Of a DNA stretch of 61,352 nt, positions 39,479 to 49,376 are shown piece by piece (positions within the stretch are counted from its first letter, which is position 1; each line of letters begins with the position of its first letter). The notes below the pieces were generated by a model. The model made no database searches and was not told where the DNA came from. It saw only the letters and a list, made by a program, of their open reading frames with translations. Source of the DNA: Candidatus Tayloriibacteriota bacterium (GTDB lineage: Bacteria > Patescibacteriota > Minisyncoccia > Phycocordibacterales > PALSA-1337). Both the position numbers and the translations under genes were made by a program. The stretch is taken from NCBI GenBank assembly GCA_943354385.1, contig CALRBR010000005.1, positions 1 to 61,352 of the forward strand, given 5' to 3'.

Positions 39479-40036
39479 CTACTTTAGCCAATGTGTCTTG
39501 ATACCAACATCATACTGATACACATCGCTCGTATCTGTCGCACGGAATGAAATAGCAATCACATCAACAATACGAAGACTTGACTCAAGATCTCTTAAAA
39601 TCTTCAAAAATGTACTGTACGATGCAGCGATACTGAAGTTTAGTGTCACCGAATTATAATCTTTATTCTCAGTAATATTTGGAACATCTCTTCTACCGGC
39701 CTTATTTTCTTGAGTGTTTTCAAAACGAATATTTTTGATACTCACTCCATATCGTGAAGTAATACCATCATTGATATCGACTATCAGCCGAACATTATCA
39801 ATCGAATCAGGGATCAACTTTGAAATACTCACCTTGTCACTCGATCTAATTTTGTTGAGTTTTACAATCAAGCCATCACGCTTCTTTAGGAGTTCGTCAG
39901 CATCATCAAACACCTTCTGGTACTCCTGACTGCGTGCCCTCATCTCCTTTACAACTTCATAATGCGGTGCGGTAAAACTCGTATATATACCGATAGCTGC
40001 AAGTATTAGGATAATTGGAAATATAAGTTTATTCAT
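39479..40036 (-). CDS. pilO: PilO-like pilus alignment protein
   Basis: Single N-terminal TM, coiled coil, ferredoxin-like C-terminal region; operon context. Confidence 0.6.
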   Translation of the reverse strand: MNKLIFPIILILAAIGIYTSFTAPHYEVVKEMRARSQEYQKVFDDADELLKKRDGLIVKLNKIRSSDKVSISKLIPDSIDNVRLIVDINDGITSRYGVSIKNIRFENTQENKAGRRDVPNITENKDYNSVTLNFSIAASYSTFLKILRDLESSLRIVDVIAISFRATDTSDVYQYDVGIKTHWLK

Positions 40037-40800
40037 CTTAGGTTATTGAGAGTATTATTTGGCAAAACGTTCGTACTTCCTCCAGTTACTGGAGATCTGT
40101 TGTTTTGACTGGTCGAAGACGTGGCCGAGGTTCTCTGTGTTTGATTTGTCGATCCACTAGAATTAGTACTCTGGGTTGAAGTAGCAGTACCCGTTACCGA
40201 AGTGGTAGCGGTCGTTGTTCTAACAGCTTTATAGGAAACTACATTTGCAGCCAAAGATGCAGTAAAGTCAAAGTCGACTGTCCCCTCATTATTCACTGCA
40301 AGATTTGAAATTATCGGATCTTTAAAAATAAGGTTCTTCTTTGAAAAAATATCTGATTGGAGAGCTACCGACTTAAAATCACGACCCTCGCCCTTCATCG
40401 AAATAGTAATTTTTTCAGCTGAAACATATTTATAATCAAATGACTTGAAACGGACGCTCTGGAGTGTCAGTGTGCTGAGATTTTTAATAAAATCAGATAC
40501 AGCAATGTGTTTTGAAAGGATATCTTTTGCCGCATTGATCTGGGTGTTTTTTACCTGTATTTCGTTCAAGGTAGCTGGCTCAAAACGTTTCTCTTTTTCG
40601 CCAAGTTTTTTATCATTTTCAAGATTCGCCTTTTCCAACGTCTTTTCATACACATACACTCCAGCAGCAGAAGCCACAGAAGTCAAAAACAATATCAATG
40701 CGACTACGAAAAAAGCGCTCACTCGTACCGTGCTATGCACAGCATCACTACCTATGATAGGTTTTTTGGGGATAAACGATGTTTGAAATCTAGTATCCAT
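40033..40800 (-). CDS. PilN-like pilus alignment protein
   Basis: Single TM, operon context, ATG/stop overlap with next gene. Confidence 0.55.
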   Translation of the reverse strand: MDTRFQTSFIPKKPIIGSDAVHSTVRVSAFFVVALILFLTSVASAAGVYVYEKTLEKANLENDKKLGEKEKRFEPATLNEIQVKNTQINAAKDILSKHIAVSDFIKNLSTLTLQSVRFKSFDYKYVSAEKITISMKGEGRDFKSVALQSDIFSKKNLIFKDPIISNLAVNNEGTVDFDFTASLAANVVSYKAVRTTTATTSVTGTATSTQSTNSSGSTNQTQRTSATSSTSQNNRSPVTGGSTNVLPNNTLNNLR

Positions 40801-40836
40801 AACTTTACTTATTATACTATGTAGTTTTTTAAAATG

Positions 40837-41952
40837 CTATTCGATTTCTTGCAACTTTCTGAGAGCAATACCCATTGCTACTGCAAACTCTGGGCCAGCA
40901 TTCTTTAACACCTCTTCTAGAAACGCTGGAGTCTCCACTTTACCGAATGGATTTCCTAGCGATACCTCGGACTGCAAACTGCTTTTTGCCAATTCATCAA
41001 AACCCTTTAAAAGTACGCCACCGCCTGTTAAAATCACTTTTCCAATAGTTTTGTTATACTTTTTTTGGTAGTTTAGAAGCACCCGATTTGCCTCATAAAA
41101 AATAAAATCCAGGGTCAAAGAAATACTCTCAGAGAGGTCCTTCTTTTCAGGATTCTTTAGTCCATAGGTGCGCTTCATAGTTTCTGCTTCTGCTATAGTT
41201 ATCCCCAACGACTTTGATATAGCCAGGGTGATGTCCTGTGAACCTCTGCTAATCGTGTGAGAATTCTGCAACACCCCTCGCTCAATAATGTATAGCTTGG
41301 TCGAGCTTGCTCCCATATCAAAAATCATCTGTGACTGAATACCCTGATCGATAACAGACCGGATGGTACTAAAAATTTCAATCTCAAAAAATGACGCTTC
41401 CAGGATCGCTCGCTGACTGATATCCTGATATTTGGCAATAGCCTCATTATGAATAGCTACGACAAGCACATCCACCCCCTCGCGTTCTGGAGCTTTATTT
41501 TCTCCCGCAGGTGTATCTTGGAAATCCGGCTCTTCTTTTGGAATCACCCACCAATCGAGAGCCACCTCAGAAATAGGCACGGGGATGTATTTACGGGCTT
41601 CGATCGGAATCATTGTCGCCAAATCTTTTGGATCGATTAGTGGGAGTCTGATAAAGCTAATCAGACTCGCAGCTAGCGGAATAGAGATGCCACATTTTTT
41701 GGTATTGGTTTTTGATTCCTTAAGAATGTCGAGAAGTGCTTCAACAATCTTTTCTGTCGGCAAGCTGGTCGCACGACCGATCTCCACCCCTGCATACGGA
41801 CCGAGCGCTAGCTCACCATAGGTTTCGAGCACGGCTCGTCCCTTTTTCTTTTTGATTTGGACTACTTTGACCGATGATGAGCCAATATCAATACCCAAGA
41901 CACTTGGATCATTGCTACCGAACAGAGAAAAAAATTTTTGGAAAATACTCAT
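40837..41952 (-). CDS. pilM: Type IV pilus assembly protein PilM
   Basis: SVLGIDIGSSSVKVVQIKK, DPKDLATMIPIEARKYIPVPISEVALDW, MIFDMGASSTKLYIIE; start reassigned to MSIFQKF. Confidence 0.93.
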   Translation of the reverse strand: MSIFQKFFSLFGSNDPSVLGIDIGSSSVKVVQIKKKKGRAVLETYGELALGPYAGVEIGRATSLPTEKIVEALLDILKESKTNTKKCGISIPLAASLISFIRLPLIDPKDLATMIPIEARKYIPVPISEVALDWWVIPKEEPDFQDTPAGENKAPEREGVDVLVVAIHNEAIAKYQDISQRAILEASFFEIEIFSTIRSVIDQGIQSQMIFDMGASSTKLYIIERGVLQNSHTISRGSQDITLAISKSLGITIAEAETMKRTYGLKNPEKKDLSESISLTLDFIFYEANRVLLNYQKKYNKTIGKVILTGGGVLLKGFDELAKSSLQSEVSLGNPFGKVETPAFLEEVLKNAGPEFAVAMGIALRKLQEIE

Positions 41953-41969
41953 ATAAAGACTATACTGAT

Positions 41970-42668
41970 GTAGTGAAGTATACCACAAATCTTTTGAAAC
42001 ACGCACGGAATATCTCAGATTTACTACTAGAGCTTGTTTTTCCGAAAAGTCCCGAGCTAAAAGCACTCGAGGTACTATCTCCAAATGAATTCTTGAAAAA
42101 AGTCGAGCGATGTATCGGTACTGACAGTCCGGTAGTCGATGCGATTTTTCAATATCGCACACCATTTATGCGGGAAGCGATTTGGCAACTCAAATATCAT
42201 GGTAATAAAAAAATCGCAGGACTCCTCGCAGAGCATATGTATGAAGAAATGATTACCCTAGCCGGAGATGACTTTGAAAACGTGTCGGGAGATAACGCGC
42301 AGCAAATTTTCTTTCTCCCCATCCCCCTTTCTGTCAAAAGACGCAAAGAGAGAGGGTTCAATCAGGGAGAATTATTGTGTTCAGAAATAATTAAAATAGA
42401 TACGGCAAAAGTTTTCACTTATTCGCCAAAATGTCTCGAAAAAATAAAAGATATCCCGAGCCAGACCTCGATTTCAGATAGGCGGAAAAGAATTAAAAAT
42501 GTACGCGGGTGTTTTGAGGTGCCGGATGAAATGAAATCTGCTGTCCGAGGCAACACCTTCATCCTCATCGACGACGTGACTACAACAGGAAGCACACTTG
42601 AGGAAAGTCGACGAGCGCTACTGTCCGCGGGGGCTAGAAAGGTCATTTGTTTGGCGCTGGCTCATTAA
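41970..42668 (+). CDS. comF: ComF-family phosphoribosyltransferase
   Basis: LKYHGNKKIAGLLAEHM, FLPIPLSVKRRKERGFNQGELL, ILIDDVTTTGSTLEE; start codon uncertain. Confidence 0.88.
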   Translation, partial: VVKYTTNLLKHARNISDLLLELVFPKSPELKALEVLSPNEFLKKVERCIGTDSPVVDAIFQYRTPFMREAIWQLKYHGNKKIAGLLAEHMYEEMITLAGDDFENVSGDNAQQIFFLPIPLSVKRRKERGFNQGELLCSEIIKIDTAKVFTYSPKCLEKIKDIPSQTSISDRRKRIKNVRGCFEVPDEMKSAVRGNTFILIDDVTTTGSTLEESRRALLSAGARKVICLALAH

Positions 42669-42879
42669 ATAGAATTTGCCTAGCTGGCGCACTTCTTTGT
42701 TGTTTCGTTCCGATGCTCCCTCACCCGATCTCGCGAAAGCGCGTCGCGTACCGTCCATTGAGTCGCGACGTTATGACTCGGTCGTTTCTCACTCACGCCT
42801 CGAATTGCATCCAGCTTGGCAAGTTCTATGACAATTACGATTTTTAGCATATTTGAAAAATGGCTCTATAGAAGCACGC

Positions 42880-42910
42880 TAAACGGCTAAACACTGTGTT
42901 TAGCCGTTTA
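42880..42910. terminator. GGCTC-family palindrome downstream of comF
   Basis: taaacggctaaacac-tgtgtttagccgttta. Confidence 0.7.
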
Positions 42911-42941
42911 GGTGGCTCAACTGAGCTACTCTAAAAATGAA

Positions 42942-42959
42942 ATGGCTCTATAGAGCCAT
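42942..42959. repeat. Perfect 18-bp palindrome, GGCTC family
   Basis: atggctctatagagccat. Confidence 0.75.
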
Positions 42960-42962
42960 GTT

Positions 42963-43040
42963 CAAAGGCTCGAGGAGTGGAGACGACGAAGATAACGGGT
43001 CTAGTAAGACGCGTTACAAATGAGCTGCTTAGCCTTTGAA
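42963..43040. repeat. Second copy of GAAGATAACGGGTCTAGYAAGACGCGT element
   Basis: caaaggctcgagg...gaagataacgggtctagtaagacgcgtt...cttagcctttg. Confidence 0.65.
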
Positions 43041-43100
43041 ATGTAAGAAAACTGACGCTGGAAAAAAGTGCTTATCTATGTTACAGTGACCCGTACCCAC

Positions 43101-43189
43101 GGAGGGGTGTCAGAGTGGTCTAACGTACCTCTTTGCTAAAGAGGCAGGGGCTTTAAAACCCCTCGGGGGTTCGAATCCCCCCCCTTCCG
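43101..43189 (+). tRNA. tRNA-Ser (anticodon GCT)
   Basis: Class II with long variable arm; CCTCT-TTGCTAA-AGAGG. Confidence 0.92.
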
Positions 43190-43238
43190 CAAAATCAAGC
43201 CTCTCCCATTATCTTCCCCTGTGGGGTACAATTACCCC

Positions 43239-45404
43239 ATGCATCCCCACAGCCCGATCACCGATCACTTCCGCCTCAATGAGTTTCAAAAAAAAGCTCT
43301 GGGGAAGCTCGGCATACATACCCCGTTTGACATGCTCTATCATTTCCCCGTACGCTATGGTAACACGTCGGATATGAAAAATATCGCCAGCCTGACCAAG
43401 GGAGAGACGGCCGTCATTTTTGGAAAGATTAGTGACCTCAAAATGAGCAAGGGATTTAAAAGTAAAATCCCGATGGCTGACGGTATGATCGAGGATGATA
43501 CGGGAAAAATAAAAGCAGTGTGGTTCAATCAACCCTATCTCGCCAAAATGACTGCCGAGGGTGCGCTCGTGCGAGTCGAAGGCAAAGTTTCCGAAAGAAA
43601 AAAGACTGGCGAGCTCTACTTGAGCAACCCAAAAATAGAAGTGGTCGGCAAGCTACCGGTCGGCGTAGGCGACTCTCTTTTTGGAGCCGACAAAGAGGCA
43701 CACACCCTCTATCCGGTCTATCCTGAAAGTCGTGGCGTCACTTCCAATTGGCTCTTCCACGGCATACAAAAAGTTTTCCGCTCGGGTTTACTCGACACCC
43801 TCACCGACCCGATCCCCGAAGAAATTCTGAAAAAATACAACCTCCCATCGCTCCGGAGTGCGCTCATTTGGATTCATGCGCCCCTGAAAAATGAAGATGC
43901 GCAGTCGGCCCGCAAACGTTTTGCCTTTGAAGAAATCTTTTTTATCCAACTCGAAAAGCAACACACTCGTCGAGAATATCAAAAACAAAAAGCCTTTGTC
44001 ATCGAGCCGTCAGCCGAGTCCGTCGGACAGTTTGTCTCACGATTCCCTTTTCAGTCTACCGAAGCACAGAAAAAAGCCATAGATGCCATACTCGCTGATT
44101 TTAAAAAGGGTCACGCCATGTCGCGCCTCCTCGAAGGAGATGTGGGCTCAGGCAAAACTGCCGTGGCTGCGACCAGTGCCTATGCGACTATCACCAGCAA
44201 GCCTGTGGGCCGACAATACGGTCATCTCCAAGTCGCCTACATGTGCCCGACCGAAATCCTCGCCAGTCAGCATTTCGAATCATTCATCGAATATTTTGCG
44301 TACCTCAATATTTCTGTCGGACTCGTGACCGGCTCCGGCTGTCGTAAGTTTCCATCCAAACTCAACCCAAAAGGCTGGACAGATATTTCAAAAGCGCAGA
44401 TACTCAAATGGGTGGCCTCTGGTGATATTCCCATACTGATCGGTACGCACGCACTCATTCAAAAGTCAGTAAAATTTAAACATCTAGCCTACGTGATCAT
44501 CGACGAACAACACAGATTTGGAACCGCTCAAAGACAAAAACTTGTTACCAAGGAAGGCCTCGCTCCGCATTTACTTTCAATGACCGCGACGCCTATTCCT
44601 CGCACACTCGCCCTCACTATGTATGGCGACCTCGACCTCACCCTACTCGACCAAATGCCTCATGGGCGCAAGCCGATTATTACTGAAATTGTATTACCCG
44701 ATCAGCGCACTCAGATGTATGAGAAAATTCGTGACGAGCTACAGACTGGCCGCCAGGCATATATTATTTGCCCACGCATAGACGAGCCCGACCCTACCAA
44801 AGAAATGGCCCTGATGGCAAAATCAGTAAAAGAGGAAGCCAAGCAACTCAAAGCCAAAGTTTTTCCAGAATACGAAATAGGTGTTCTCCACAGCAAAATG
44901 AATGACAAAGACAAAGAGCAAGTGATGCTTGATTTTAAGGCGGGAAAAATAGATATCCTGTGTGCCACATCAGTCGTAGAAGTGGGAGTAAACGTGCCAA
45001 ATGCGACCGTGATCGTGATCGAGGGTGCTGAGAGATTTGGTCTCGCTCAGCTTCACCAGCTCAGAGGGCGAGTGATACGAAGCAATCATCAAGCCTATTG
45101 TTTTGTGTATGCCGAAAGTGCAGGAGAAAAAACGAGGGACCGCCTACACGCATTAAAAACTGCCAAAAATGGTTTCGAGCTGGCTGAATACGACCTCAAA
45201 TTTCGTGGCGCTGGAGAACTTTCAGGGATGAAGCAATGGGGGGTGTCTGATATTGCCATGGAAGCTCTGCAAAATCTAAAAATGGTGGAGGCGGCTCGTA
45301 CCGAGGCAAATCGTCTCCTTGATATAGATGAGTCGCTGGCGGGATTCCCTCTCATCAGAAAATATCTTACTGAAAGATCCGCCGAAAAAATCCATTTTGA
45401 ATAG
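43239..45404 (+). CDS. recG: ATP-dependent DNA helicase RecG
   Basis: LLEGDVGSGKTAVA, DEQHRFGTAQRQKL, SMTATPIPRTLALTMYGDLDLTLLDQMPHGRKPI, QLRGRVIRSNHQAYC. Confidence 0.97.
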   Translation: MHPHSPITDHFRLNEFQKKALGKLGIHTPFDMLYHFPVRYGNTSDMKNIASLTKGETAVIFGKISDLKMSKGFKSKIPMADGMIEDDTGKIKAVWFNQPYLAKMTAEGALVRVEGKVSERKKTGELYLSNPKIEVVGKLPVGVGDSLFGADKEAHTLYPVYPESRGVTSNWLFHGIQKVFRSGLLDTLTDPIPEEILKKYNLPSLRSALIWIHAPLKNEDAQSARKRFAFEEIFFIQLEKQHTRREYQKQKAFVIEPSAESVGQFVSRFPFQSTEAQKKAIDAILADFKKGHAMSRLLEGDVGSGKTAVAATSAYATITSKPVGRQYGHLQVAYMCPTEILASQHFESFIEYFAYLNISVGLVTGSGCRKFPSKLNPKGWTDISKAQILKWVASGDIPILIGTHALIQKSVKFKHLAYVIIDEQHRFGTAQRQKLVTKEGLAPHLLSMTATPIPRTLALTMYGDLDLTLLDQMPHGRKPIITEIVLPDQRTQMYEKIRDELQTGRQAYIICPRIDEPDPTKEMALMAKSVKEEAKQLKAKVFPEYEIGVLHSKMNDKDKEQVMLDFKAGKIDILCATSVVEVGVNVPNATVIVIEGAERFGLAQLHQLRGRVIRSNHQAYCFVYAESAGEKTRDRLHALKTAKNGFELAEYDLKFRGAGELSGMKQWGVSDIAMEALQNLKMVEAARTEANRLLDIDESLAGFPLIRKYLTERSAEKIHFE

Positions 45405-45455
45405 TATCGGTGGTTTTTTATCAAAAAATAGGGTACGCTAGTGGAGTAATGCAAC

Positions 45456-45529
45456 GCGCCCTTAGCTCAGTTGGTTAGAGCACAGAGCTTATACCTCTGG
45501 GGTCCTTGGTTCGAATCCAAGAGGGCGCA
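45456..45529 (+). tRNA. tRNA-Ile (anticodon TAT)
   Basis: GCGCCCT/AGGGCGC acceptor; CAGAG-CTTATAC-CTCTG anticodon arm; GGTTCGAATCC. Confidence 0.88.
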
Positions 45530-45562
45530 CAGATCATCGAATAATCTCGAATTACTCGGTTT

Positions 45563-45598
45563 ATTAAACGGCTCCACAGACTTGTTGAGCCGTTTAAT
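45563..45598. terminator. GGCTC-family hairpin downstream of tRNA-Ile
   Basis: attaaacggctc...gagccgtttaat. Confidence 0.75.
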
Positions 45599-45749
45599 GT
45601 GCCTTAGAATGTAGGTTTTTGTAAAATAGGCCTGTGAGACTAACTAGAACCGCTCTTGCTAGGTTTCTATTAAATGGAGAAATAAAAAAATGGCACACAC
45701 AGGGCGGCCATTGGGGCTGGGTTGAGCGACTGAGCTGTTTTTTGATCTG

Positions 45750-46208
45750 TCAGTTCTGATCCCGTCGCACCTGTTCGACGAACCGGATCCACCCTTGGAC
45801 CTCGGACTCCCATCTTTCGTCGGGAAAGTCTTCAAGATGCTTGTTTAAGATTCTAGAAAATTCGCCTAAGATGGCGATCGCCGTAGGGTGGTCCCAGCTA
45901 GCGTTGAAGTTTTCTTGCTTCCAGTCGGTAACGCTTTCGAACGATTCCCGACATCGGCCACGGGATATTTCGATCGTCCCGAGGACTGCCCGTATCTTTG
46001 TTGCGAGTGGCTTCGGGCTGTTGAGATACCGCTTCTCTAGTGTTTTCCGGATCGCCGTCTCTGATGGGAACGCGAGCTTGGTGAAGCAGAAGACCGTTCC
46101 GATCCATAGAATGTGGCTGATCCAATTCGGAAACAGCCCCTCGTTGTTCCGAAACACCGGCAAGATCATCATGCATACATAACCGCCCACCACGTAGTTG
46201 GTTCTCAT
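45750..46208 (-). CDS. Hypothetical protein in higher-GC segment
   Basis: Open reading frame only; composition differs from flanks. Confidence 0.45.
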   Translation of the reverse strand: MRTNYVVGGYVCMMILPVFRNNEGLFPNWISHILWIGTVFCFTKLAFPSETAIRKTLEKRYLNSPKPLATKIRAVLGTIEISRGRCRESFESVTDWKQENFNASWDHPTAIAILGEFSRILNKHLEDFPDERWESEVQGWIRFVEQVRRDQN

Positions 46209-46337
46209 ATGTTTTTCCTGTAAAGCTGTGCGATGTCTACTGTCTGGAGACCATTCTAATCCTTCAGGTCGATTAAATCAAGGACTAAGTGGGTCGGGTA
46301 CCTCTATTTCCTCTGTTTTATAGGAATTATTAACTCA

Positions 46338-46658
46338 TCACAACTGATCAATCTTGGCTGCCAAAATAAAATCGTTCTCTGTGAGGCCTTTTACCGAGTG
46401 AGTAAAAAGAGTAATCACCACCTTTCCCCATGACAAGAGAATATCTGGATGATGCCCTTCTGACTCGGCGAGATCCGCCACTTCATTTACAAATGCCCAG
46501 GCCATTTTAAAATCTGGAAATGTGTATACCTTTTTAAGATGAGAATCATCAATCACCTTCCATAATACAAGCTGTTTCAAACCCTCTTCCACCTGCTCTT
46601 TCGTAAAGGCTTTGGTACCTTTTTCACACGGAACACATTTTTTATTGATTAGTGACAT
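46338..46658 (-). CDS. 4a-hydroxytetrahydrobiopterin dehydratase (PCD/DCoH)
   Basis: FPDFKMAWAFVNEVADLAESEGHHPDILLSWGKVVITLFTHSVKGLTENDF. Confidence 0.9.
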   Translation of the reverse strand: MSLINKKCVPCEKGTKAFTKEQVEEGLKQLVLWKVIDDSHLKKVYTFPDFKMAWAFVNEVADLAESEGHHPDILLSWGKVVITLFTHSVKGLTENDFILAAKIDQL

Positions 46659-46727
46659 AGTTTTATAGTCTTAATTTTCCACTCTCACCTTTTCCCCCGA
46701 AAATTGCAGTAGCAATTTTCGGAAATG

Positions 46728-46776
46728 AATTATTCTCCCTTTCCTAAAGGGAGCAGGCTCCAGGCCGAGGGATTTA
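46728..46776. repeat. REP-like repeat type 2
   Basis: gaattattctccctttcctaaagggagcaggctccaggccgagggattt. Confidence 0.75.
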
Positions 46777-46837
46777 TTATTCCTCCTTTCTCAAAGAAAG
46801 TGCTATGTGGAGAGCTGAGGATTTCAAATCTCAAGAA

Positions 46838-46893
46838 AATCCCTCCTTCACAGTAGTGAAGTGCTCCCTTTACAAAGGGAGAATAATTCTCTA
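46838..46893. repeat. REP-like repeat type 2, inverted
   Basis: aaaatccctccttcac...gtgctccctttacaaagggagaataattc. Confidence 0.7.
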
Positions 46894-48849
46894 ACCCTGA
46901 TGCTCAATATCCAACTTCTTTTTCGGAATAATTCCGAACGCGATAATTATTTTCTCATATTCCTCTCGTTCAATATTTTCTACCTCGATCAGTTTTGTTG
47001 CAATCGCATCGAGCGCCTTGCGATGTGTCGTGATAATATCCTCCGCCTTTTTCAAAGCTTCACTCATAATCCGTGACACCTCCGCATCAATATCGGCACT
47101 CACCTTTTCAGAATACTCTTTGTCATCTAACCCTCGGCCAAAAAGCGCTCTTCCGCCGGCTCCTTCGAGAGCAAGAGCGCCGATCTTATCCGACATGCCG
47201 TATTTGGTCACCATATCTCGAGCTAGCGCAGTAGAAACTTGTAAATCATTTGATGGGCCAGTGGTCACATCATTGAAAATCATTTTCTCCGTCACGTAGC
47301 CCCCGAGAGACATGGCGATATCATCGAGAAATTCCCGCTTTGACTGGAGCTTTCGATCCTCAAGTGGCAGTTTCAAAGTATACCCCGCAGCCCGACCGCG
47401 AGAGATAATAGATATCTTATGTACTGGATCAGCGTACGGCAAAACAGACGCCACGAGCGCATGTCCCGCCTCATGATACGCAGTAATCTCTTTTTCTTTT
47501 TTCGACAAAATATGACTCTTACGCTCCGGACCGAGCATGACCTTTTCTATCGAGCGAATGAGGTCGTATTGAGCCACTTTGGTACGGTCCTCTCGAGCGG
47601 CAAGAATAGCCGCTTCGTTCATAAGCGAGTAAAGATCGGCACCGGAAAAGCCTGGTGTTCTTTCAGCGAGCACCGAAAGATTGACGTTCTCAGCAAATGG
47701 CTTCAGTCTCGCATGTATTTTCAAAATCTCCTCACGATCTTTGCGGTCAGGTAGGTCTATAGTAACTCGTCTGTCAAATCGTCCCGGGCGAAGTAGCGCT
47801 GGGTCCAAAACATCAGGACGGTTCGTCGCAGCCATCACAATCACTTTTTCGTTTGGTTCAAAGCCGTCCATCTCCACTAGTATCTGGTTTAAAGTCTGCT
47901 CTCGCTCGTCATTGCCTCCACCCACCCCTGTACCTCGTACTCGCCCGACAGCATCTATTTCATCTACAAAAATAATAGCGGGAGCAGTCTGCTTTGCAAG
48001 TTTAAAAAGATCTCGTACTCGAGACGCACCGACACCCACAAACATTTCCACGAACTCTGATCCGGAAATAGAAAAGAAAGCTACATTGGCCTCCCCCGCT
48101 ACTGCTCGAGCGAGCAACGTCTTGCCAGTACCTGGTGCACCCATAAGTAGAATACCTTTTGGAATACGTGCACCGATATCGAGAAACTTTTTAGGATTTT
48201 TCAGGAAGTCAACAATTTCTGAAAGCTCCTGCTTGGCTTCTTTTGCGCCAGCCACATCTGAAAATGTCACTCGTTGCTTTTTATCGTCCGGCATTGTGAC
48301 ACGAGCCTTTGACTGACCGAAAGAGAAAGCCTGCATCCCTGCCCCTCGTGCCTGACGAGTCATAAACCACAATATCGTGCCGATCAGAATTACAGGAAGG
48401 AGAAATGGCAAAATATTTACAAGAAATACAAAAAAACCTGACGGTGATTTTACCTCAATCTTTACTGCCGAAAGTTTTGTCTGAGGCACACCATAGTTCA
48501 CCAATGTTTGTGATAAAGCAGTACTATCTTCTTTTTTAGATTCTTTGTGTACTGCGTCTTTGATATATTCGATGTCGAGAGTATCACCTTCAACAGTTAC
48601 TTTCGAAACAAGCCCAGCAGAGATGTCTGAGGCTAGTTCAGAAACAGAAATCACGGATTTCGAAGATTGGCTGTCTGCGATGACAGAATAAGAAGCGATA
48701 ATAAAAAGAAAAATAACAATAAACTGGATTACCGTAGCAGTCGGACCATTCTTAGGGATAAAACTTTTACGACCTTTTTTGAGACCCTTTCCAGCTTTCG
48801 TACTCAATATTTTTTTCTTAAATAGTTCCATAGAAAGGCATTGTAGCAC
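46891..48849 (-). CDS. ftsH: ATP-dependent zinc metalloprotease FtsH
   Basis: [51 protein letters not shown] zinc site. Confidence 0.97.
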   Translation of the reverse strand: MLQCLSMELFKKKILSTKAGKGLKKGRKSFIPKNGPTATVIQFIVIFLFIIASYSVIADSQSSKSVISVSELASDISAGLVSKVTVEGDTLDIEYIKDAVHKESKKEDSTALSQTLVNYGVPQTKLSAVKIEVKSPSGFFVFLVNILPFLLPVILIGTILWFMTRQARGAGMQAFSFGQSKARVTMPDDKKQRVTFSDVAGAKEAKQELSEIVDFLKNPKKFLDIGARIPKGILLMGAPGTGKTLLARAVAGEANVAFFSISGSEFVEMFVGVGASRVRDLFKLAKQTAPAIIFVDEIDAVGRVRGTGVGGGNDEREQTLNQILVEMDGFEPNEKVIVMAATNRPDVLDPALLRPGRFDRRVTIDLPDRKDREEILKIHARLKPFAENVNLSVLAERTPGFSGADLYSLMNEAAILAAREDRTKVAQYDLIRSIEKVMLGPERKSHILSKKEKEITAYHEAGHALVASVLPYADPVHKISIISRGRAAGYTLKLPLEDRKLQSKREFLDDIAMSLGGYVTEKMIFNDVTTGPSNDLQVSTALARDMVTKYGMSDKIGALALEGAGGRALFGRGLDDKEYSEKVSADIDAEVSRIMSEALKKAEDIITTHRKALDAIATKLIEVENIEREEYEKIIIAFGIIPKKKLDIEHQG

Positions 48850-48910
48850 AAAAAAACCGTCTCGTCTGCACTACTCGATAATACTATTTGAAATGTGTTA
48901 GTATAGACAA

Positions 48911-49357
48911 ATGGCGCCACTAATCCAAAACCGAAAAGTCTTTTTTAACTACGAAGTACTCGAGAAAATCGAGGCGGGTATCGAGCTGATCGGTATTGAA
49001 GTAAAATCACTAAGGGCAGGGCAAGGCGCTCTCGATGGGACACATATTACCATCCGAGGAGGTGAAGCCTACCTGATCGGCATGGACATACCCGCATACC
49101 AGCCTAAAAATACTCCCGCAGACTACAATCCAAAGCGTAATCGCCGGCTTTTGCTTACAAAGAAAGAGTTAGCAGACCTCTCCGGAAAGGAGTCAGCACG
49201 TGGCTTGACATTAGTACCCATCTCGGTGTATAATAAGGGTAGAAGTCTCAAGATGGAGATTGCTATCGTTCGGGGTAAAAAGAAGTTTGATAAACGCGAG
49301 AGTACAAAAAAACGCGAGACCGAACGAGAAATGCGGAGAACATTGAAAGGAGAATAA
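48911..49357 (+). CDS. smpB: SsrA-binding protein SmpB
   Basis: NRKVFFNYEVLEKIEAGIELIGIEVKSLRAGQGALDGTHITIRGGEAYLIGMDIPAYQ. Confidence 0.96.
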   Translation: MAPLIQNRKVFFNYEVLEKIEAGIELIGIEVKSLRAGQGALDGTHITIRGGEAYLIGMDIPAYQPKNTPADYNPKRNRRLLLTKKELADLSGKESARGLTLVPISVYNKGRSLKMEIAIVRGKKKFDKRESTKKRETEREMRRTLKGE

Positions 49358-49376
49358 TCGTACAAGTAGTACACAT

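Noticed and set aside
45681-45725. Short plus-strand ORF MAHTGRPLGLG
   Set aside because: Only 11 codons, no supporting context.
47681-48316. 211-aa ORF on the plus strand
   Set aside because: Antisense to ftsH, Ser/Arg-rich composition typical of a shadow frame.
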